A DNA stretch of 64,000 nt from DASVHS01 sp038244815 (GTDB lineage: Bacteria > Acidobacteriota > Thermoanaerobaculia > Gp7-AA8). Below are positions 34,140 through 43,205 of this stretch, piece after piece; the stretch's first letter is position 1, and each line of letters opens with the position of its first letter. The notes beneath the pieces were generated by a model. It saw only the letters and a program-made list of their open reading frames with translations, was not told the origin of the DNA and did no database searches. The stretch is taken from positions 62,001 through 126,000 of the forward strand of contig JBBRTB010000002.1 of assembly GCA_038244815.1 (NCBI GenBank). The letters are read 5' to 3'. The position numbers were made by a program, and so were the translations under genes.

Positions 34140-35228
34140 TCAGTAAAGCTTCCGCTGGAAAGACCACTCACCCTCCGGCATCCCCCGACCCTGCACGAGA
34201 ACGCGGATGTCCTCGCCGATGCCGTCCGGAAGAATGAGCCGGCGGGCATCTTCTTTCTCGCGAAGCTCTTCGATCGACTTCGGTGCCGACTGCACCAGCG
34301 GATCCTCGGCAGCACCGAGAGCGAGAAGGAACCTGGCCTGCCGGTCGAAGAAAAGCGTGGAAAAGCCCGCTTGCTCCCCCGCCCGTATCAGGTCGGAAAA
34401 GTTGATATGCGCGGTGAGGTCCTGCTCTCCCGGAGACGCCAGCAGATCGCGCGTGACGCGTTGCGCGCGATACGCGGCCGCGGTGCCGAAGCGGCGCGCC
34501 CGCGAGCGAAAGAGCTGCTCCCCGGCGAAGCCGTAGTCGAGCGTCACCAGCAAGCCCCGCTTCACGATGGCGCAGAGATCGCGGTAAGTGGCCTCCCACT
34601 CGAGCGATACATCAGCGAACTGCCCGTCGTCGAGCGTGATACCGCGCGCAGCGAAATAGTCCTCGTACGGACCGGGGGCCTCGTGTTCCTTCCAGTCGAG
34701 CGCGCCGTCGCGGTCGGTCACCCATAACTCGTGCAGATGCTCGTCGCGCTGCACCAGACGCGCGAACGGAAACGCGTCGAACAACTCGTTCGCGAAGACG
34801 AGGAACGCGCCGTCTCCCGGCACTTCTCCGATCGTACGCACAAAGCGCAGTCCGGGATTCGCTCGTGCCTCGGGGCCGATCCGCTCCAGCGATCGGTCGA
34901 CGCCAAAGAAAGCGAGCCCTGAGGCCTGAGGCCCGAGGTCTTCGGCGAGGGAATGGATGAGGGCGCCATCCCCACAACCGATGTCCACAATCACGGACAG
35001 CTCGTCGCCAAGACGGTTCGAAGCCTCGCGGATCAGCTTGCCAAGAGTGCGGGCAAACAGCGGACTCAGCCGGGGTGAAGTGATGTAATCCGCCTCCGGC
35101 CGTCCGGCCTTCGCGTAATAGCCGAGCTCGGGATGATAGAGCGCGATCTCCACGAAGTCGTGGAACGTCAAGTCATTGTCTCGCAGCATGTTACGAATCA
35201 CAGCGGCGAGCCCTGGCGTTGTGCTCAT
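34140..35228 (-). CDS. MidA/NDUFAF7-type SAM-dependent methyltransferase
   Basis: A 362-residue protein of the family that in mitochondria methylates an arginine of the 49-kDa subunit of complex I. Diagnostic blocks are FVEIALYHPELGYY near residues 26-39, YITSPRLSPLFARTLG, and a SAM motif VDIGCGDGALIHSLAED. Length is typical. The gene lies about 1.6 kb upstream of nuoA in the same direction, with one small gene between. That context, and the presence of the HRGTEK Arg in NuoD here, supports a complex I assembly role; direct proof is lacking. Confidence 0.85.
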   Translation of the reverse strand: MSTTPGLAAVIRNMLRDNDLTFHDFVEIALYHPELGYYAKAGRPEADYITSPRLSPLFARTLGKLIREASNRLGDELSVIVDIGCGDGALIHSLAEDLGPQASGLAFFGVDRSLERIGPEARANPGLRFVRTIGEVPGDGAFLVFANELFDAFPFARLVQRDEHLHELWVTDRDGALDWKEHEAPGPYEDYFAARGITLDDGQFADVSLEWEATYRDLCAIVKRGLLVTLDYGFAGEQLFRSRARRFGTAAAYRAQRVTRDLLASPGEQDLTAHINFSDLIRAGEQAGFSTLFFDRQARFLLALGAAEDPLVQSAPKSIEELREKEDARRLILPDGIGEDIRVLVQGRGMPEGEWSFQRKLY

Positions 35229-35327
35229 CGCGGCATCTTACACGCTGTTTTCGCCACATTCTTCCGTAGTTATTCGGCGCATGGCACCCCCTGTGCGATG
35301 TGGAGAGTAGTTCCAACGGAGGAGACC

Positions 35328-35975
35328 ATGAAACAGTTCATCACCAGCATCCTCGTCCTCATGCTTGCTGTACCGGTCGCGTTCGCACAGGTCGACGACC
35401 ATGCGAAGACCAAGAGAGGAGTCGTCATCGGCGGTGTCGCCGGCGCGATCGTCGGCGGCGTCCTCGGTAATAACCGCGGAAGCGGCAACGCCAAGCGCGG
35501 GGCGGTCATCGGCGGCGTGGTGGGTGCGGCCACGGGTGCCATCGTCGGCGTCATGATGGACAAGCAGGAGCGCGAGCTTCGCCAGATCAACGGTGTGAAC
35601 GTGCAGCGCGTCGGAAACGACGAGCTCGCTGTCAGCGTCAAGAACGATGTGCTCTTCGACTTCAACTCGACGGCGCTCCGCAGCGCGTCGAGGGACTCGA
35701 TCAGCCAGATGGCCGACGTGTTCCAGAAGTATCCCGACACCACGCTCCGCGTGGAAGGGTTCACGGACTCGATCGGCACGGCTTCTTACAACCAGCGCCT
35801 CTCGCGGCGCCGCGCGAATTCGGTCGCATCCTATCTCGGCAATCTCGGCGTGAGCCGCTCCAGGATCGACGCCGCCGGTTTCGGTGAATCTCAGCCGCGA
35901 GCGACCAACAGCACTGCCAGCGGCCGCCAGCTGAACCGCCGCGTGGAGATCCACATCAAGGCCAACGCCGCCTGA
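35328..35975 (+). CDS. OmpA-family protein with glycine zipper
   Basis: A 215-residue envelope protein: signal peptide (1-20), a glycine-zipper segment (about 30-72) with repeated GGV-G-A-G motifs that can pair in membranes, and an OmpA-like peptidoglycan-binding domain (about 100-213) with VLFDFNSTAL and a C-terminal NRRVEIHI. The ATG has an ideal GGAGGAG Shine-Dalgarno sequence. It is followed by a terminator and by a paralogue. Confidence 0.88.
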   Translation: MKQFITSILVLMLAVPVAFAQVDDHAKTKRGVVIGGVAGAIVGGVLGNNRGSGNAKRGAVIGGVVGAATGAIVGVMMDKQERELRQINGVNVQRVGNDELAVSVKNDVLFDFNSTALRSASRDSISQMADVFQKYPDTTLRVEGFTDSIGTASYNQRLSRRRANSVASYLGNLGVSRSRIDAAGFGESQPRATNSTASGRQLNRRVEIHIKANAA

Positions 35976-36007
35976 AGTGGGTACTGATCGTGAAAGAGCA
36001 TGACGAT

Positions 36008-36039
36008 GCCCGGGTCTTCCGGGCGTCCTTTTTCTTTTT
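36008..36039 (+). terminator. Intrinsic terminator between the two OmpA genes
   Basis: A 6-bp stem (GCCCGG 36008-36013, five-base loop, CCGGGC 36019-36024) is followed by a T-rich run at 36029-36039. The Shine-Dalgarno sequence of the next gene begins right after it. Confidence 0.75.
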
Positions 36040-36049
36040 GGAGGTGGTA

Positions 36050-36700
36050 ATGATTCGGAAGTCATCAGTATTGCTGATCGTGGCGCTTTTTGTGATCGCG
36101 TGCTCCAGCACGCAGAACGATCCCAACGTGAAGGCGAAGCGGGGCGCCGGTATCGGTGCGGCCGGCGGCGCGGTGGCCGGTGCCGTGATCGGAAATCAAT
36201 CGGGGAACAACAGGACCGGAGCAGTGGTCGGGGCCGTTGCCGGCGCCGCGATCGGTGCGGCCATCGGTCATCGCATGGACAAGCAGGAGCAGGAGCTCCG
36301 TCAGATCCAGGGCGTGGAGGTCTCCCGTCCGTCGGAAGGCGAGATCGACGTGCGCCTGACGAGCGACATTCTGTTCGATGTCGATTCGTCGGCTCTTCGT
36401 CCGGATTCGCGCTCGACGCTGCGCGACCTGGCCACGAACATCCATCAGTACCCGGATGAACTGGTCGACGTCGAGGGTCACACCGATTCGACCGGCACAT
36501 CGGCGTACAACCAGCCGCTCTCGAATCGCCGGGCCAGCTCGGTGCGCGACTTTCTCGTCGACAACGGCGTGCCCAGCAGCTCGGTTACGGCGGTGGGTTA
36601 CGGCGAGACCCGCCCCAAGGCCACCAACTCGACGCCCGAAGGGCGGCAGTTGAACCGGCGCGTGGAGATTCACATCCGGGCCAACCCGGCGTCGTCCTGA
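36050..36700 (+). CDS. OmpA-family lipoprotein with glycine zipper
   Basis: A 216-residue paralogue of the preceding protein. It starts with a lipoprotein signal ending in a VIAC lipobox (Cys18), then a glycine zipper (about 30-75) and an OmpA domain (about 100-213) with ILFDVDSSAL, GHTDSTG and NRRVEIHI. The shared DKQE-LRQI linker shows the two arose by tandem duplication. The ATG at 36050 follows GGAGGTGG. Probable role: tethering the outer membrane to peptidoglycan. Confidence 0.88.
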   Translation: MIRKSSVLLIVALFVIACSSTQNDPNVKAKRGAGIGAAGGAVAGAVIGNQSGNNRTGAVVGAVAGAAIGAAIGHRMDKQEQELRQIQGVEVSRPSEGEIDVRLTSDILFDVDSSALRPDSRSTLRDLATNIHQYPDELVDVEGHTDSTGTSAYNQPLSNRRASSVRDFLVDNGVPSSSVTAVGYGETRPKATNSTPEGRQLNRRVEIHIRANPASS

Positions 36701-36740
36701 AGATCTGTAACGTCCAGAGGCGCGCCGCGTCATACTCTCG

Positions 36741-37991
36741 ATGATGCGGCGCGCGCTGGGCGTTTTCCTTCTGGTTTCGGCCTGTGCGTCGTCGCCGCCC
36801 CACGCGGCAGTCGGCGTTGCGGACGACGATGAGACCCGCACGGCGATCGCGACGCTGAGAGACGCCGTGGGCGAAGATCCCACTGATGGCGCGCGCATCT
36901 ACGTCCTCGCCCAGTATCTCGACCGCACCGGCGATACCGCCGAGGCGATGAAGTGGCTCGTGGAGCTGGACCGGATCGGCTGGACGCACGGCGTCAACGA
37001 TCACGATTTTCTCAACAGCGCCGGGACAGCCGCTTATCGCTCAATCGCCGCGAAACTGGACGCTCGAGAGCCGCGCATCGTGCACAGCGCCCCGGCGTTC
37101 GTCATTCCCCAGCGGGACCTCGTCCCCGAAGGCATCGCCTGGGACGCGCAGACCGGCGACTTCTACGTCAGCAGCATTCACCTGCGAAAAGTCGTCAAGG
37201 TCTCGAGCGACGGAAAGTCATCCGACTTCGTCTCCGAGGGCCAGGACGGAATCTTCGGCACGCTCGGCCTCAAGGTCGACGTCCAACGGCGCCTCCTTTG
37301 GGTGGTCTCGAACGCGGCCGGCGAGATGACCGGGTATACCTCGGCGCTGGAGGGGCAGTCGAGCGTGTACGCCTACGATCTGCAAACGGGCAAGCTCGTG
37401 ACGAAGATCGCCTTCGGCAGTGCGTCCGCGCCTTCGCTGCTCAACGACCTGGCGATCCTCGACGACGGCTCGGTGCTGATCACCGACAGCGACGGCGGCG
37501 GCATCATGCGCGTGCGCTTCGGCTCCGACAGCATCGAGACGTGGATTCCCGCGCACACGTTCACATTTCCGAACGGCATTGCCGTCAGCGAGGGCGAGCC
37601 GTTCGTGTACGTGGCCGACTTCAATGGCCTGTCGCGCATCGACGTCCGCAGCCGTACGGTCACTCCCCTCTCGGTACCCGAGCCGGGCGAGACGCTCAGC
37701 GGGATCGACGGGCTGACGTCAGATCGCGGCGCGCTCATCGGGATTCAGAACGGCGTCGGCCGCGCGCGCGTGATTCGGATCGGTCTCAACGACGACCGCG
37801 ACGCCATCACCAGCGTCGACGTCATCGAGGCGGGCAATCCTCTGTTCGACGAGCCCACCACCGGGGTCATCGCCAACGGTGCGTACTACTTCATGGCCAA
37901 TCCCCAGCTCCGGGCCTTCGATGACGACCTTCACATCTGGCCACGGCAGCGGCTGAAGGACATCGTCGTCCTGCGTTTGCCGCTTGACTGA
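36741..37991 (+). CDS. SMP-30/gluconolactonase-like lipoprotein
   Basis: A 416-residue protein with a lipoprotein signal (lipobox VSAC near residue 14), a helical TPR-like segment (about 30-100) and a six-bladed propeller of the SMP-30/strictosidine synthase type: VPEGIAWDAQTGDFYVSS, SLLNDLAILDDGSVLITDS and FPNGIAVSEGE are the characteristic metal-site blades. It probably hydrolyses a lactone or binds a small ligand outside the cytoplasm; the substrate is unknown. The promoter of hppA overlaps its stop codon. Confidence 0.78.
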   Translation: MMRRALGVFLLVSACASSPPHAAVGVADDDETRTAIATLRDAVGEDPTDGARIYVLAQYLDRTGDTAEAMKWLVELDRIGWTHGVNDHDFLNSAGTAAYRSIAAKLDAREPRIVHSAPAFVIPQRDLVPEGIAWDAQTGDFYVSSIHLRKVVKVSSDGKSSDFVSEGQDGIFGTLGLKVDVQRRLLWVVSNAAGEMTGYTSALEGQSSVYAYDLQTGKLVTKIAFGSASAPSLLNDLAILDDGSVLITDSDGGGIMRVRFGSDSIETWIPAHTFTFPNGIAVSEGEPFVYVADFNGLSRIDVRSRTVTPLSVPEPGETLSGIDGLTSDRGALIGIQNGVGRARVIRIGLNDDRDAITSVDVIEAGNPLFDEPTTGVIANGAYYFMANPQLRAFDDDLHIWPRQRLKDIVVLRLPLD

Positions 37992-38016
37992 CAAAGCGCC
38001 GGGAATCGGCTAGAAT
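37988..38016 (+). promoter_or_regulatory. Promoter of hppA
   Basis: CTGACA (37988-37993), 17 bases, TAGAAT (38011-38016): five of six at both boxes with ideal spacing. Confidence 0.6.
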
Positions 38017-38032
38017 CCGCGCGCCCTAAGAG

Positions 38033-38084
38033 GTGGAGGGCAGCCGCCACGGCTGTCCGGACAGGCGGGTCGCCTGTCCTCCAC
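38033..38084 (+). repeat. Three-stem palindromic element in the hppA leader
   Basis: An outer stem GTGGAGG/CCTCCAC (38033-38039 with 38078-38084) encloses two hairpins: one with arms at 38039-38045 and 38051-38057, and GGACAGGCG/CGCCTGTCC at 38059-38067 and 38071-38079. It lies in the predicted hppA leader. A related sequence stands after the gene. Confidence 0.65.
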
Positions 38085-38111
38085 GCCTCATCACCAAACC
38101 TGGAGGCATCA

Positions 38112-40610
<2,499 letters not shown>

Positions 40611-40621
40611 GCTCGATCTGG

Positions 40622-40650
40622 TGGAGGACAGGTATCCCGCCTGTCCTCCA
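40622..40650 (+). repeat. Palindrome after hppA
   Basis: TGGAGGACAGG (40622-40632), seven-base loop, CCTGTCCTCCA (40640-40650): a perfect 11-bp stem sharing GGACAGG/CCTGTCC with the element before hppA. No T-run follows, so terminator activity is doubtful. Confidence 0.7.
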
Positions 40651-40658
40651 TTCGCGAC

Positions 40659-41051
40659 GTGAAAGAGAAAACCTTCGCCGTCCGCACCTCCGCGCGCGAG
40701 GAGATCCTTCTCATCACCGATGAGGTACAGCGCGCGCTGGGCGAGCTGACCGGCGGCGACGGCATCTGCACGATCGTCACCCCGCACACCACGTGCGCCA
40801 TCTCCATCAACGAGAATGCCGACCCCGACGTGCAGACCGACCTCACCCGTGCGCTGCGGGCCATGATCCCGGACGTCCGGTTCGATCACGGCGAAGGCAA
40901 TTCCGATGCGCACCTGCTGTCCATGATCATCGGCACATCGCTCTCGTTGCCCTACAGGAGCGGCAAATTCCTGTTCGGCCGATGGCAGGGCATCTACTTC
41001 ATCGAGCTCGATGGTCCGCGGGAGCGGAAGATCACGGTCTACGTGCCCTGA
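40659..41051 (+). CDS. YjbQ/UPF0047 family protein
   Basis: A 130-residue protein of the secondary thiamine-phosphate synthase-like family. Conserved blocks are TPHTTCAISINENAD, DHGEGNSDAHLLSMIIG and GRWQGIYFIELDGPR, which hold the His, Glu and Asp of the putative active site. Start is GTG. Some homologues show weak thiamine phosphate synthase activity, but the true role is not settled. It lies between hppA and an unrelated chimeric gene. Confidence 0.88.
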   Translation: MKEKTFAVRTSAREEILLITDEVQRALGELTGGDGICTIVTPHTTCAISINENADPDVQTDLTRALRAMIPDVRFDHGEGNSDAHLLSMIIGTSLSLPYRSGKFLFGRWQGIYFIELDGPRERKITVYVP

Positions 41052-41066
41052 CGTCTATCATGGGGA

Positions 41067-42110
41067 ATGCGCTCAATCCTGTGCGGCGCCATAATCGCTC
41101 TCTGCGCCGCCAGCAACGCTTTTGCGCAGGCCGGCATCGCCGGATTGCTCACGGCATCGTCTCAGTCTGATGCGAAGGTGCTCGAAACGGCCGTGCGCGC
41201 GGGCCTGCAGTCCGACGACGCCCGCGTGCGCGCGGTGGCCGCACGAATCGCCAACATCCGCCATCTGAAGTCGCTCGTCGACACGATTGGCGTTCTCGCC
41301 GATCGCGACCCCGATGCGAACGCTGCCCGCGAGGAACTGCGGGCCATGATCATGCTGGGCGGTCTGCGCCAGGTCGATCGTGCCTTCTACATCAGCGATC
41401 GATTCAGCAAGCGGCTCGACGGCGACGTCGCCACGGCGGCGGCCCGGCTCGGCGCTGATGAGATCTTTGTGGCCACCGGACGCCGCGGCAACATCGAAGG
41501 GCTGGGACTGGAGGCCGCGGGCGTCAGGACGGAGCGGTCGTACATCGTCGCGGACCGGTATCTGCAGACGAGCGTGCCGCGCATCTGGACCTGCGGGGAC
41601 GTCCACGGCGGAATGAAGTTCACGCATGTGGCCGCCCACGAAGCCGTCAAGCTCGTGCGCAACATCCTGTTTCCGGGCCGGTCGGCGGTGGACTACACGA
41701 ACATCCCCTGGGCTCTGTTCACCGATCCGGAAGTTGGCCACATCGGCCTGACCGAGGCGCAGGCCGTCGAGAGACTCGGCCGGAAGAGGGTGCGCACGTA
41801 CAGGATCGAGATGGCGGAAGTCGACCGCGCCGTCGTCGACCGCACACCCTCCGGCTTCGTGAAGTTCGTCTGCGACAGCAAGGGCAGGATCCTCGGCGCA
41901 CACGTGATGGCCGCCGGCGCCTCGACACTCATCGAGGAGATCGTGCTGGCGCGGGAGAAAGGTGTGCGCATCGGGGCGCTGGCACGCCTGGTTTCCCCCT
42001 ATCCGTCGCTGGCCGACGCCATCCAGAAGGCGGCCGCCCTCCACTACCAGGAAATTGGAGCGAGCTGGATCGGCTCGCTTGCGAAACGCATCGCCTCGCT
42101 CGCGCAGTGA
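41067..42110 (+). CDS. Chimera: secreted helical-repeat N-terminus joined to C-terminal half of a MerA-like flavoprotein
   Basis: A 347-residue frame. Residues 1-20 are a signal peptide; residues 21-125 are Ala-rich helices of HEAT type (SDDARVRAVAARIANI, DPDANAAREELRAMIMLGG). From residue about 129 the sequence becomes the late part of a class I pyridine nucleotide-disulfide oxidoreductase: DEIFVATGRRGN, IWTCGDVHGGMKFTHVA, then the dimerisation domain with PWALFTDPEVGHIGLTE. The FAD GXGXXG motif, redox Cys pair and NAD fold are absent, so it cannot be a working reductase. It looks like a deletion fusion of two genes or an assembly join. The start lies 15 bases after yjbQ. Confidence 0.7.
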   Translation: MRSILCGAIIALCAASNAFAQAGIAGLLTASSQSDAKVLETAVRAGLQSDDARVRAVAARIANIRHLKSLVDTIGVLADRDPDANAAREELRAMIMLGGLRQVDRAFYISDRFSKRLDGDVATAAARLGADEIFVATGRRGNIEGLGLEAAGVRTERSYIVADRYLQTSVPRIWTCGDVHGGMKFTHVAAHEAVKLVRNILFPGRSAVDYTNIPWALFTDPEVGHIGLTEAQAVERLGRKRVRTYRIEMAEVDRAVVDRTPSGFVKFVCDSKGRILGAHVMAAGASTLIEEIVLAREKGVRIGALARLVSPYPSLADAIQKAAALHYQEIGASWIGSLAKRIASLAQ

Positions 42111-42124
42111 TATTGTTTCCGGCC

Positions 42125-42655
42125 ATGAAGAAACTTGCATTGCTCTCGATGGTGATCCTCGTCGCCGGTTGTGCTTCGTCGAAAAAGGGACCCATGGCCT
42201 CGGCCGTGCTCACACCGATCAGCGGATCGAGTGCCACTGGCACCGTGCACTTTCAGGAACTGAATGACGGCAGCGTCGACGTCACTGCCGACCTCACGAA
42301 CGTTCCTGCGGGTGTGCACGGATTTCACGTCCACGAGAAAGGCGACTGCAGCAACAACGGCATGGCCGCGGGCGGCCACTTCAATCCCATGAACATGCCC
42401 CACGCCGCGCCAGACGCGCAGTCCCATCATGCCGGAGACTTCGGCAACGTGACCGCCGACGCCGGCGGCCAGGTGCACGCGAAGTTCAATACCCGCGCGA
42501 TCACCGTGCATGACGGTGTGACCTCGGTCGTCGGACATGCGGTGGTCCTTCACGGCAACGCCGACGATCTGACCTCGCAACCGGCCGGCAACGCCGGTCC
42601 GCGCATCGCCTGCGGCGTCGTCACGCTCCACGACATGGCCGGAATGAACCACTAA
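42125..42655 (+). CDS. sodC: Cu/Zn superoxide dismutase, lipoprotein
   Basis: A 176-residue periplasmic or outer-membrane-anchored enzyme that dismutates superoxide. A lipobox (LVAGC, Cys16) follows the signal. Copper ligands are in HGFHVHE, bridging and zinc His in GGHFNP and HAGDFG, a further His in GHAVVLHGNADD, and the disulfide pair is GDC and RIACGVV. All catalytic positions are present. Start at ATG 42125 rather than the earlier start at 42107, since only the former begins the lipoprotein signal. It is followed eight bases later by a small exported protein. Confidence 0.93.
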   Translation: MKKLALLSMVILVAGCASSKKGPMASAVLTPISGSSATGTVHFQELNDGSVDVTADLTNVPAGVHGFHVHEKGDCSNNGMAAGGHFNPMNMPHAAPDAQSHHAGDFGNVTADAGGQVHAKFNTRAITVHDGVTSVVGHAVVLHGNADDLTSQPAGNAGPRIACGVVTLHDMAGMNH

Positions 42656-42662
42656 CGGCCTG

Positions 42663-43130
42663 ATGCGGGGCGTCGCACTCGTTCCTCTGGCACTGCTCGC
42701 CTCGTTCTGCGCAGGCAGCCGTGGTCCGGTGAGCCCTTCGGCCACCGGCCACGGTGCGCTGAGCATTCAGGTCAACCCGAACCCGATCGTGGCCACGAGA
42801 GTCCAGGGCACCGTGTATGACTTCCCCCTCGAGGTCGTTTTGCATGAGACCGGCGGCCACGGTGTCGACATCGATCGCGTCTCCGCGAACGTCACGGCGC
42901 TCGGCGGCATCCAGGTGGCATCCGAGAGCTACGACGCCGCACAGATCGCCGGCATGGGATATCCGACGCACCTGCCCGCGAACGGCGAGTTGCACTATCG
43001 CTTCGATCAACGCCGCGACGTCACGAACGATCTCCTCTTCCAGGCCGTCTCCGCGAAGATCATGGTCGAAGGTCACGACGAGACATCGACCCCGACCACC
43101 GCGGCGACGCGCGTCAGCGTGACGCGGTAG
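42663..43130 (+). CDS. Exported protein of unknown function
   Basis: A 155-residue protein with an N-terminal hydrophobic segment and a Cys at residue 16 (LASFC), a poor lipobox, then a beta-strand-rich chain (IQVNPNPIVA, DFPLEVVLHE, NGELHYRFDQ) that suggests an Ig-like sandwich. No family was recognised. It starts eight bases after sodC, so the two may share a transcript. Confidence 0.6.
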   Translation: MRGVALVPLALLASFCAGSRGPVSPSATGHGALSIQVNPNPIVATRVQGTVYDFPLEVVLHETGGHGVDIDRVSANVTALGGIQVASESYDAAQIAGMGYPTHLPANGELHYRFDQRRDVTNDLLFQAVSAKIMVEGHDETSTPTTAATRVSVTR

Positions 43131-43136
43131 AACTTA

Positions 43137-43164
43137 GGCCTCGGGCCTCGGGCCTCGGGCCTCG
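43137..43164. repeat. Tandem heptamer GGCCTCG x 4
   Basis: Four exact copies of GGCCTCG stand between the convergent genes ending at 43130 and 43206. The rest of this 75-base gap contains A/C-rich words (AGCACCC, AGCAACC, AGCACCG) and no gene. Confidence 0.9.
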
Positions 43165-43205
43165 GAAAAGTCAACGCCGAGCACCCAGCAACCAGCACCG
43201 AACCC

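Noticed and set aside
43137..43164. CRISPR or regulatory iteron array
   Set aside because: Directly adjoining heptamers without spacers and with no replication or regulator gene nearby.
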